A stretch of DNA of 64,000 nucleotides from Rossellomorea pakistanensis (GTDB lineage: Bacteria > Bacillota > Bacilli > Bacillales > Bacillaceae_B): contig NZ_JAFBDZ010000003.1 of the NCBI RefSeq assembly GCF_016908495.1, positions 186,001-250,000 of the forward strand, written 5' to 3'. Positions 19,169 to 25,598 of the stretch are shown piece by piece. A program made the position numbers and the translations under genes. How positions within the stretch are numbered: position 1 is the first letter of the stretch; each line of letters begins with the position of its first letter. Under the pieces are notes generated by a model, which was not told the DNA's origin, searched no databases, and saw only the letters and a list, made by a program, of their open reading frames with translations.

Positions 19169-19298
19169 ATATGTGGTCAGTTTTTTTAGAGTACTGGTTT
19201 TTTCCTGCTTTACGATTCTTTTCTTTCATCATGTTTTTCTCATGATGCAATGCTTGGTTATCTTTCGGTTTTTTATCATTATCTGATGTATGCGACAT
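19167..19298 (-). CDS. Small DUF3941-type protein (43 aa)
   Basis: A short, very hydrophilic protein beginning MSHTSDNDKKPKDNQALHHE and ending AGKNQYSKKTDHI. The lysine/asparagine-rich sequence with the KKPKDNxAL and SKKTDHI segments is what I know as the DUF3941 family of Bacillaceae. The start codon has an AAGTGAGG site eight bases upstream. The gene is below usual length cut-offs and easily missed. The stop codon lies at the very edge of a family A hairpin, the same arrangement as for longer genes in this window, which supports its being real. Function unknown; it might be a small spore or stress protein, but nothing here shows this. Confidence 0.72.
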   Translation of the reverse strand: MSHTSDNDKKPKDNQALHHEKNMMKEKNRKAGKNQYSKKTDHI

Positions 19299-19355
19299 AA
19301 ACTTAACCTCACTTTTTATTAAGGGTAAAAATATCTTCCCCTTTAGAGGTCATAT

Positions 19356-20222
19356 TTATGTTGATTTTGGTGATTGATTTGAGAAAAAAATTGCTAGGGT
19401 CCCTGGCCCGGCATGTGCACCAATAACAGAGCCAATTATGTTAACGTAAATTTCTTTTGGATGAAATCTTTCTTGAATGAACTGTTTCATTTCTAATGCT
19501 GATTCCTCATCATCACCATGGCTTATCCCAATAATCTGTTCAGAAAGGTCCACACCACGTTCGTCCATGAGTTCGAGAATTCGCTTTAATAATTTTTTTC
19601 GACCACGGATTTTTTCGATTGGAATAAGCTTTCCATCATCAACGTGAAGAAGAGGCTTAATGTTTAATAGTCCACCTAGAAAAGCAGAAGCCCTGGAAAC
19701 TCTGCCGCCTTTAGCGAGGTATTCTAAATCTTCAACAGTAAAAAGATGTTCCATGTGTTGACATCGAGTGGTTGCTTCACTTACAATACTTTCCTTTGAT
19801 GCACCATTCTTTATCATTTCTACAGCCTGTTTAACTACAATCCCAAGTCCGAGGGAAGCACATTTCGAATCAATAATCGTTAGGTCAAGTGTAGGGTATT
19901 GTTCTTTAACCTGATCTCTCACCATCACGGCAGTCGAATAAGTACCTGAAAGCTCAGATGAAAAGGCAATATAGATGCCACTATTTCCACTTTTTGCGAG
20001 GGTTGTAAATAGTTCTTCAAAGAGCTGAGGAGAAGCCTGGGATGTTTTAGGGATTTTCCCAGCTCTTATTTCATTAAAAACTTCATTTGGTTGGATATTA
20101 ATCAAGTCTTCGTAATTATTTTCATCAATATGTACTCTTAGAGGGATTAATGTGACATCATTTTCTTCAAAATAAGCAGAAGGTAAATCACAAGCACTAT
20201 CGGCAAATAAATTAATTTTCAT
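19356..20222 (-). CDS. yitS: DegV-family fatty-acid-binding protein (YitS)
   Basis: A 288-residue DegV protein. N-terminal ADSACDLP, the TSQASP and FSSELSGTY segments and GGRVSRASAFLGGLLNIKPLL are the family's lipid-binding signatures. DegV/FakB proteins hold a fatty acid and present it to the kinase FakA so that exogenous fatty acids can enter phospholipids. The ATG at 20222 is chosen over the GTG at 20231 because the AAAGGGTG site overlaps the latter. Divergent from yitT, as in B. subtilis. Confidence 0.9.
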   Translation of the reverse strand: MKINLFADSACDLPSAYFEENDVTLIPLRVHIDENNYEDLINIQPNEVFNEIRAGKIPKTSQASPQLFEELFTTLAKSGNSGIYIAFSSELSGTYSTAVMVRDQVKEQYPTLDLTIIDSKCASLGLGIVVKQAVEMIKNGASKESIVSEATTRCQHMEHLFTVEDLEYLAKGGRVSRASAFLGGLLNIKPLLHVDDGKLIPIEKIRGRKKLLKRILELMDERGVDLSEQIIGISHGDDEESALEMKQFIQERFHPKEIYVNIIGSVIGAHAGPGTLAIFFSNQSPKST

Positions 20223-20356
20223 CACGTTCACCCTTTAATATTGGTATTTACATTAAGTCTAGCTATTTTTTGAAAAAATGACAATATTATAGTGTTACTT
20301 TTAAAATTTGGGATAAATAAAGGTATGGCTTATTATAAAAAAGAGGAGGATTGTAT

Positions 20357-21211
20357 ATGACAAAAGATAGAGTTTGGCTTGAAACCAAAGTATTTACGGT
20401 TGTATTGATAGGAGCATTCATAAATGCCATTGCCATGAACTTATTCTTAATTCCTGCAAATGTGTATGCTAGTGGATTTACAGGAATGGCTCAATTATTA
20501 GCGAATATCATTACTGAATATACACCATTGACGTTATCAACCGGTATCTTATTGTTAGCGCTAAATATTCCGGTAATTATTATAGGATGGGTAAAGGTAG
20601 GTAAGTCTTTTACGGTATACAGCTTCATATCAGTTGTGCTTACATCATTTTTCTTAGAACTCATACCAGTTATTCATCTTTCACCAGATATTTTATTAAA
20701 CGCTGTCTTTGGTGGAGTCATTGCAGCCGTTGGAGTCGGGATTACCCTTAAATGGGGGGCATCAACAGGTGGTATGGACATTATCGCAATGATTCTTTCA
20801 AGAATGAAAGATCGTCCAGTCGGTACATATTTCTTTATCATGAACGCAGTCATTATTATTACAGCAGGAATGTTATATGGTTGGGAAAAAGCGTTATATA
20901 CCCTTGTAACGCTATATGCTTCCACAAGGGTCATTGATGCTATTCATACTCGTCATGAAAAATTGACCGCGATGATTGTAACAAAGAAAACGGATGAGTT
21001 ACGGAAGGCGATTCATGCCAAAATGGTTCGCGGAATTACAACGGTTCCTGCAAAAGGAGCATATACAAATGAAAATAAAGAAATGATGATTATCGTCATA
21101 ACCAGATATGAATTATTTGAACTAGAGAGGGTTATTAAGGAAGTCGATCCACATGCATTTACAAATATAGTACAAACAGCGGGAATATTTGGCTTTTTTA
21201 GAAAAGATTAA
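20357..21211 (+). CDS. yitT: YitT-family membrane protein (DUF161/DUF2179)
   Basis: A 284-residue protein with five or six membrane segments in the first 190 residues (including the glycine-rich NLFLIPANVYASGFTGMAQL and LKWGASTGGMDIIAM) and a C-terminal soluble DUF2179 domain (RGITTVPAKGAY). Families of this kind are common in Firmicutes and their substrate is unknown. Start at the ATG preceded by AGAGGAGGA; the TTG six bases earlier is too close to that site. Confidence 0.88.
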   Translation: MTKDRVWLETKVFTVVLIGAFINAIAMNLFLIPANVYASGFTGMAQLLANIITEYTPLTLSTGILLLALNIPVIIIGWVKVGKSFTVYSFISVVLTSFFLELIPVIHLSPDILLNAVFGGVIAAVGVGITLKWGASTGGMDIIAMILSRMKDRPVGTYFFIMNAVIIITAGMLYGWEKALYTLVTLYASTRVIDAIHTRHEKLTAMIVTKKTDELRKAIHAKMVRGITTVPAKGAYTNENKEMMIIVITRYELFELERVIKEVDPHAFTNIVQTAGIFGFFRKD

Positions 21212-21270
21212 ATTATAATGATAGACAAATAATAAAGGTGAAAATTCATATATTGAAAGGAGTCTCACCT

Positions 21271-22017
21271 TTGAAAAAAATAGTACTGCTGATTGCTATC
21301 TTCTTTTTACTTTTGCCTTCTCAAACAAATGCTAATATGAAGGAGGATACTAATATGCTCTGGGAAGTTCGGGTTACTCCTACTGCCGAAAGTGTTACTT
21401 TTGAATTTGGCCTGTATAATCCTTCAGATAAAGGAAAGACCGTTCAATTTCAATCAAGTCAGATTTATGACTACGTGATTAAGGATGCAAAAGGGAATAA
21501 GATTTTTCAATTTAGTGATGGAAAAGCATTCTTACAAGCTATCCAACATGTCCGTATAGAAGGAAAAGAAACGAAGAAATGGAAAAGTACTTGGGATCTT
21601 AAAGTAAATGGAAACCGTATTGAAAAAGGTATTTATACAATTGAAGCAAAGCTAATGGCCCATAGTGTAAATGATAAGCCAATTAAATTTAATAATATCG
21701 CTAAAGAAAGCTTTACTGTAGAAGAAGAAAATCTTACTTTTAGAAATATTGAGGTGAACAAAGATAAAGGAAAAGTAATAATCGATGGTGAAGCGAAGGT
21801 GAAAAGGGGAAGCTTCTATTATGCAGTAGAAGATGGTCACGATTATCTGGTAGGGGAAACATTACTGAAGGTTAAAAAAGAATCACCAAATTGGACGAGA
21901 TTTTCTTTTTCGTTTCCGCTTATTCCAAAATCAGACTCTTCTCAAATACTGTCCCTTTATGAGCGTGATGAAAGGGACGGCAAAATCATTAATACCTATT
22001 CCGTTGACTTAGAATAA
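21271..22017 (+). CDS. Secreted BsuPI-domain protein (Ipi-like)
   Basis: A 248-residue protein whose domain at about residues 28-125 resembles BsuPI, the intracellular proteinase inhibitor of B. subtilis (FEFGLYNPSDKGKTVQFQSSQIYDYVIKD). Unlike that protein (about 120 residues, cytoplasmic), this one begins with a clear signal peptide from a TTG start (cleavage near TNA, residue 22) and has a second, unknown C-terminal half. It sits where B. subtilis has ipi, after yitT. The TTG follows AAAGGAG by eight bases. AAAGGTGA (21234-21241) and TCACCTTT (21265-21272) could pair and place the start codon in a stem. Inhibitor function is inference. Confidence 0.75.
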   Translation: MKKIVLLIAIFFLLLPSQTNANMKEDTNMLWEVRVTPTAESVTFEFGLYNPSDKGKTVQFQSSQIYDYVIKDAKGNKIFQFSDGKAFLQAIQHVRIEGKETKKWKSTWDLKVNGNRIEKGIYTIEAKLMAHSVNDKPIKFNNIAKESFTVEEENLTFRNIEVNKDKGKVIIDGEAKVKRGSFYYAVEDGHDYLVGETLLKVKKESPNWTRFSFSFPLIPKSDSSQILSLYERDERDGKIINTYSVDLE

Positions 22018-22026
22018 ACGAACAAA

Positions 22027-22120
22027 GGGGGTGTCCCACTAAGGTGTTAGAAGCCTCTCTCAAATATAGAAAATCTTCTATATTTGAAATTTGGTTCAGG
22101 ACCTTGGAGGGACAGCCCCT
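22027..22120. repeat. 3'-end long hairpin, family A, copy 3 (after the BsuPI gene)
   Basis: Outer arms GGGGGTGTCCC and GGGACAGCCCC, then CTAAGGT / ACCTT, and an inner near-perfect stem CAAATATAGAA / TTCTATATTTG. It starts ten bases past the stop codon. Confidence 0.82.
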
Positions 22121-22126
22121 ATTGTT

Positions 22127-22309
22127 TTATAAACTTTCGAGCTCGTCTTGTAATTGATGAAGTTGCTGCTGCTCTGCAGCGGTAGAATTCGCATAGGCAG
22201 ATGATAAAGCATTTTTAGCCTTTGCTTTTAAATTCTGCCTATCATTTTCAGAAGCATTTTTAGCCATCATAACGGATTTACGTGCTTGTTGATATAATGG
22301 ATTCCCCAT
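22127..22309 (-). CDS. DUF3813-type small protein
   Basis: A 60-residue soluble, mostly helical protein (MGNPLYQQARKSVMMAKNAS... QLHQLQDELESL), with alanine-rich amphipathic repeats. It resembles the DUF3813 family found beside ipi in Bacillus. Its ATG overlaps the stop of the upstream 53-aa gene by one base (TAATG), so the two are translationally coupled. Function unknown. Confidence 0.7.
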   Translation of the reverse strand: MGNPLYQQARKSVMMAKNASENDRQNLKAKAKNALSSAYANSTAAEQQQLHQLQDELESL

Positions 22310-22470
22310 TATTCAACTCCCCCAAGCGAAGATTCTTTAACGTATTCCAATTTCTTGGCCTCTGCTTCTGCAAGTGTTGTGTGATAAGGTATACGGTCAT
22401 CGTGCTTGCTTACAGCAATTTTCCCTTGTTGGACAAATCGTCTCGATTTATTGCTTCTGCTTCTACCCAT
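22309..22470 (-). CDS. Small basic protein of unknown function (53 aa)
   Basis: The protein reads MGRSRSNKSRRFVQQGKIAV at the start, with a highly basic N-terminus and an acidic, helical C-terminus (AEAEAKKLEYVKES). I do not recognise the family. The ATG at 22470 has an AAGGGGTG site; a longer in-frame start runs into a tandem repeat and has no ribosome-binding site. It is the first gene of a two-gene unit with the DUF3813-type gene. Directly upstream are three perfect 26-bp repeats carrying a dyad (22493-22570), which may control it. Confidence 0.62.
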   Translation of the reverse strand: MGRSRSNKSRRFVQQGKIAVSKHDDRIPYHTTLAEAEAKKLEYVKESSLGGVE

Positions 22471-22492
22471 AACTAACACACCCCTTATTACG

Positions 22493-22570
22493 AGCTTTAT
22501 GAACACCATGTGTTCTTTAGCTTTATGAACACCATGTGTTCTTTAGCTTTATGAACACCATGTGTTCTTT
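22493..22570. repeat. Three perfect 26-bp tandem repeats, each with a GAACAC-CAT-GTGTTC dyad
   Basis: Units at 22493-22518, 22519-22544 and 22545-22570 are identical. Each contains GAACAC CAT GTGTTC (22501-22515, 22527-22541, 22553-22567), a perfect 15-bp dyad. They lie 23-100 bases upstream of the 53-aa gene (minus strand), where an operator array would be. The spacing between half-sites (N7 between GAAC and GTTC) does not fit the Bacillus LexA box (N4). Confidence 0.85.
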
Positions 22571-22631
22571 GTTAGTATGGTTCAGTTAAAGAGTTCTTAC
22601 CATATGAAAGATTTCCATGTCTTCCAAACAA

Positions 22632-23444
22632 TTAAAGGTTTAATCGCTCCTTAAGGAAAACAGAAATTCCATCTTCTTCATTACTTAATGTAATTTCATT
22701 TGCAATATTCTTAAGGGGTTCAATGGCATTCCCCATTGCTACGCCTACACCTGCATATTCGATCATCTCAAGGTCGTTATCCTCATCTCCAAAAGCAATG
22801 ATTTTATCAGTTGAAATATTTAAAAAGCTGGCTGCTTTTTGTATGCCAATCGCTTTGTTTAAACCGCTACGAACGATTTCAATGACATGCCATGGAGCTG
22901 CCCACCTACGATGGTCGATAACTTCAGCATGAACTTCATTTAAATGCTTACGAATCTCCGCTACCTGATGCTCTTCTGCATGGATCAGCATAGAAGTTGG
23001 GTTATCATTTAAAAAGTTTCTAATGTCCCCAGTAGTTACATTAGGTTCACCAAAGTTAAACACATCAATTAATTTCTCATCATGGTAGTGAAAATAAACA
23101 TCGTCCATCACTTCTGCAATAATGTTTAGAAACTTAAAATCCTGACAGGCCTCAACAATTTCCTTTGCGACCTTCACATCCAACGGTTCATGGTGGATGC
23201 CGAATTCTGGATTTGAAGGATGATGAACAAAGGCCCCATTAAAATTAACAATTGGAGTCGTTAATCCAAGCTCTCTATAATAGATCTCACTGGCTCTATA
23301 AGGGCGACCAGTAGCTATCATCACTTCATGCCCTTGTTCTTTTGCTTTCTTAAGTGTATGAAGAGTAGTGGTCGAGATTTTTTTATCATCTGTTAATAAA
23401 GTTCCATCTAAATCTAATACAATTAAATGACGTTCATGACTCAT
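22632..23444 (-). CDS. yitU: Cof-type HAD phosphatase (YitU)
   Basis: A 270-residue HAD-superfamily phosphatase of the Cof/IIB type. Motif I is DLDGTLL (nucleophile Asp in VLDLDGT), motif II TGRP, motif III the lysine in LNKAIG and motif IV GDEDNDLEMI. The large cap domain occupies about residues 85-190. Such enzymes dephosphorylate sugar phosphates, FMN-pathway intermediates or pyridoxal phosphate; YitU of B. subtilis is among the phosphatases implicated in riboflavin synthesis. Specificity here is inference. Divergent from yitV. Confidence 0.88.
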   Translation of the reverse strand: MSHERHLIVLDLDGTLLTDDKKISTTTLHTLKKAKEQGHEVMIATGRPYRASEIYYRELGLTTPIVNFNGAFVHHPSNPEFGIHHEPLDVKVAKEIVEACQDFKFLNIIAEVMDDVYFHYHDEKLIDVFNFGEPNVTTGDIRNFLNDNPTSMLIHAEEHQVAEIRKHLNEVHAEVIDHRRWAAPWHVIEIVRSGLNKAIGIQKAASFLNISTDKIIAFGDEDNDLEMIEYAGVGVAMGNAIEPLKNIANEITLSNEEDGISVFLKERLNL

Positions 23445-23589
23445 TCAACATGTCCCCAATCTATTCAGTGTCTAATTACAGTTTATATGTTTAGAAAAGT
23501 ATAAGTCCACCATGTTAAACTAATTAGAATAAATTTTAACAATTAATTAATACACGATTAAAAACACTTAAGCTGTATAGGAGGAAAAA

Positions 23590-24360
23590 TTGTTGATCAC
23601 CATAGAAGAAAAATCAGTTGAACATATAGAATTTTTACAAATAGCAAAAACGGTAAAAATAAACGAACCTTTACCTGCTATTATCTTCATACACGGCTTC
23701 ACTTCTGCAAAAGAACATAATTTACATTATTCTTATTATCTTGCGGAAAAAGGCTTTCGGGTACTACTTCCAGATTGCTTATACCATGGATCACGATCAG
23801 AAAAGTTGGATGAAAGAACCTTGAGTTTTCAGTTCTGGAAGATTGTGACTAAAACCATTGATGAAATCTCTCTTTTAAAGGAATACTTACAAGAACAAGG
23901 TTTAGTAGAAAATGGACGTTATGGGCTTGCAGGGACTTCAATGGGAGGAATCATTACCTTAGGGGCCATGCGTCGATATGCATGGATTCGTGCTGCCGTA
24001 AGTCTTATGGGAAGCCCTGTATATGAACAGCTAGCCCGTTTGCAAATTCAATATATTGAGAAAAAACATGGAAGCCTTCCGATTACAAAAGAGCAACTTG
24101 AGGAGCAAATTGAGCATATTCGTCAATACGATCTAAGTCAACAACCAGACAAACTAGCGGAAAGGCCACTTTTATTCTGGCATGGAAAACAAGATAATGT
24201 TGTCCCATATGCCCCTACATATAAGTTTTATGAAAGTATACTCCCGCATTATGAAAAAAATGAGGACAAACTTCAATTTATCTCTGGTGAACTTGAAGGT
24301 CATAAAGTAACAAGAGAGGGAGTACTAAAAGCGACAGAATGGTTTGATAAATATTTATAG
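23590..24360 (+). CDS. yitV: Alpha/beta hydrolase (YitV-like esterase)
   Basis: A 256-residue alpha/beta hydrolase with the full triad: S117 in GTSMGG, D202 in HGKQDNVVP and H238 in LEGHKVT. HGFTSAKEHN near residue 35 forms the oxyanion region. Two adjacent TTG codons (23590 and 23593) can serve as start behind TAGGAGGAAA; the second has the better spacing. Position between yitU and yitW matches B. subtilis. Natural substrate unknown. Confidence 0.88.
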   Translation: MLITIEEKSVEHIEFLQIAKTVKINEPLPAIIFIHGFTSAKEHNLHYSYYLAEKGFRVLLPDCLYHGSRSEKLDERTLSFQFWKIVTKTIDEISLLKEYLQEQGLVENGRYGLAGTSMGGIITLGAMRRYAWIRAAVSLMGSPVYEQLARLQIQYIEKKHGSLPITKEQLEEQIEHIRQYDLSQQPDKLAERPLLFWHGKQDNVVPYAPTYKFYESILPHYEKNEDKLQFISGELEGHKVTREGVLKATEWFDKYL

Positions 24361-24431
24361 GATCTGTGCTTTGTGTATTTTAGAGTCATTTGTTACTATG
24401 AATATATCGAATGAATAAGGAGTGAATCGGG

Positions 24432-24740
24432 ATGGATCAAGATCTAAAAGATAATTTGATGGGTGCTCTAGAACAAGTAGTTGACCCTGAATTAGGAATC
24501 GATATAGTCAACTTAGGATTAGTGTATGATGTAGAATTAGAAGAAGATGGAAAAGCAATTGTCACGATGACACTTACTTCTATGGGGTGCCCGCTTGCCG
24601 GCACGATTGTGGATCAAGTAAAAGCAGCACTAAGCGATATTCCAGAAGTTAAAGATACGGAAGTAAATATTGTTTGGAATCCTCCATGGAGTAAAGACAA
24701 TATGTCACGTTATGCTAAAATTGCATTAGGTATTCGATAA
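24432..24740 (+). CDS. yitW: MIP18/DUF59-family iron-sulfur assembly protein (YitW)
   Basis: A 102-residue DUF59 protein similar to SufT. The family core VDPELGIDIVNLGLVYDVE and the conserved cysteine in TSMGCPLAGTIV are present. These proteins help mature iron-sulfur proteins. The gene has an AAGGAGTGAA site and is followed by a strong terminator. In B. subtilis the next block is yitY-yitZ-argCJBD-carAB-argF; here it is absent and yjzC follows after about 500 bases. Confidence 0.92.
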   Translation: MDQDLKDNLMGALEQVVDPELGIDIVNLGLVYDVELEEDGKAIVTMTLTSMGCPLAGTIVDQVKAALSDIPEVKDTEVNIVWNPPWSKDNMSRYAKIALGIR

Positions 24741-24741
24741 A

Positions 24742-24771
24742 GAAAAAGCTGGCTTGCATGCCAGCTTTTTC
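24742..24771. terminator. Terminator after yitW
   Basis: Perfect 12-bp stem GAAAAAGCTGGC / GCCAGCTTTTTC with a six-base loop, immediately after the stop codon. Confidence 0.92.
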
Positions 24772-24854
24772 TTATCGTTTTGAATATAATAATGAGCCTG
24801 TTTTAATCCAGTGGAAGTCCACTTAGATTTGAAAAAAAGTTGAAATTTGTCGAT

Positions 24855-24973
24855 TGGCCAAAATATTTTAATTCTAGACAAATTAACTCTTATCTTGGAC
24901 AAAATAAAGTATCGGACAAAGGATCGTCTCTATTGGACAAATAAATAGGAGATGGCTTGCTAACGGATAAGCA
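24855..24973 (+). repeat. Degenerate GGACAAA repeat with spacing of about 20 bases
   Basis: In the gene-free stretch 24772-25233, units of the form TGGACAAAAT recur: TGGCCAAAAT (24855), TAGACAAATT (24876), TGGACAAAAT (24896), CGGACAAAGG (24913), TGGACAAATA (24934) and a weaker CGGATAAGCA (24964). Intervals are 21, 20, 17, 21 and 30 bases. Spacers are unrelated and short, so this is not a CRISPR array. No reading frame is preserved. The rest of the stretch shows nothing I can name. Confidence 0.5.
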
Positions 24974-25233
24974 TAGGTTTAGAAATTAGATGTATTTCAT
25001 ACGAAAGCTGTGCAAAACAGTTGCAATTAGCGAAAAAAGAGAACTTAAAGTGTTCGAGCTTCAATTTTTCACTGCCATTACTTTGACTGCATAAATTTAT
25101 GAGCCTAAATAGCCATTATATGGCGTAATGAAAAGAACCTTTAGCTAGTCTATGGTAATAACCTACGCGAATGAATTAAAACGATTCATGAAATAGTAAG
25201 AATGTAGCCATGCTTTTAGGAGGGGAAATCGAT

Positions 25234-25413
25234 ATGGGTCAACAAAGACATTTTCGTAATGGTGAAAAAGCTCCTAATAATGGAGTATATATTGAAGTTG
25301 GTGAAACAGGGAGTAATGTTAAAAACCCTAAAAAAATCAAGCTAAAAGCCGGTGATCGTTTTCCTGAGAATGCCAATGATAATCGTCACTGGACATATAA
25401 GAGAAAGCCATAA
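25234..25413 (+). CDS. yjzC: YjzC-family small protein
   Basis: A 59-residue hydrophilic protein (MGQQRHFRNGEKAPNNGVYI...) of the YjzC family, whose members share the RF-x-GxKAPNNGxYIExGETG pattern and a C-terminal W-x-Y-K-R-K. The ATG at 25234 follows AGGAGGGGAAATC. Function unknown. It has its own terminator and precedes clpB. Confidence 0.85.
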   Translation: MGQQRHFRNGEKAPNNGVYIEVGETGSNVKNPKKIKLKAGDRFPENANDNRHWTYKRKP

Positions 25414-25426
25414 GGAATAAATCAGT

Positions 25427-25463
25427 AGTAAAGTCATTCTATAGACGGATGGCTTTACTTTTT
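25427..25463 (+). terminator. Terminator after yjzC
   Basis: Arms AGTAAAGTCATTC and GATGGCTTTACT with a seven- to eight-base loop, followed by TTTTTAT. Confidence 0.8.
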
Positions 25464-25530
25464 ATAGAAAATAAAGTACAAAAGTAATCCTTTCTTTATG
25501 ACAGTATCAGCAAATTTGAATTCAGTCTGC

Positions 25531-25584
25531 TTGCTCTTTTCTTATTAAAACTTATAATGAAGATAAAGGTCAATATTGGTCAAA
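25531..25584 (+). promoter_or_regulatory. clpB promoter with CtsR-type operator
   Basis: TTGCTC (25531-25536), 16 bases, TATAAT (25553-25558). At 25568-25584, about where transcription starts, lies GGTCAATATTGGTCAAA, two direct GGTCAA repeats spaced as in the CtsR heptad consensus RGTCAAANANRGTCAAA with two mismatches. It ends next to the ribosome-binding site AAAAGGAGG. Known biology: CtsR represses clp genes in low-GC Gram-positives. Confidence 0.72.
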
Positions 25585-25598
25585 AGGAGGATGCTAAC

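Noticed and set aside
22501-22567. LexA (SOS) boxes
   Set aside because: The dyads have GAAC and GTTC separated by seven bases; the Bacillus LexA site needs four.
24855-24973. CRISPR array
   Set aside because: Repeat units are only about 10 bases and degenerate, spacers are 7-20 bases and no cas genes are nearby.
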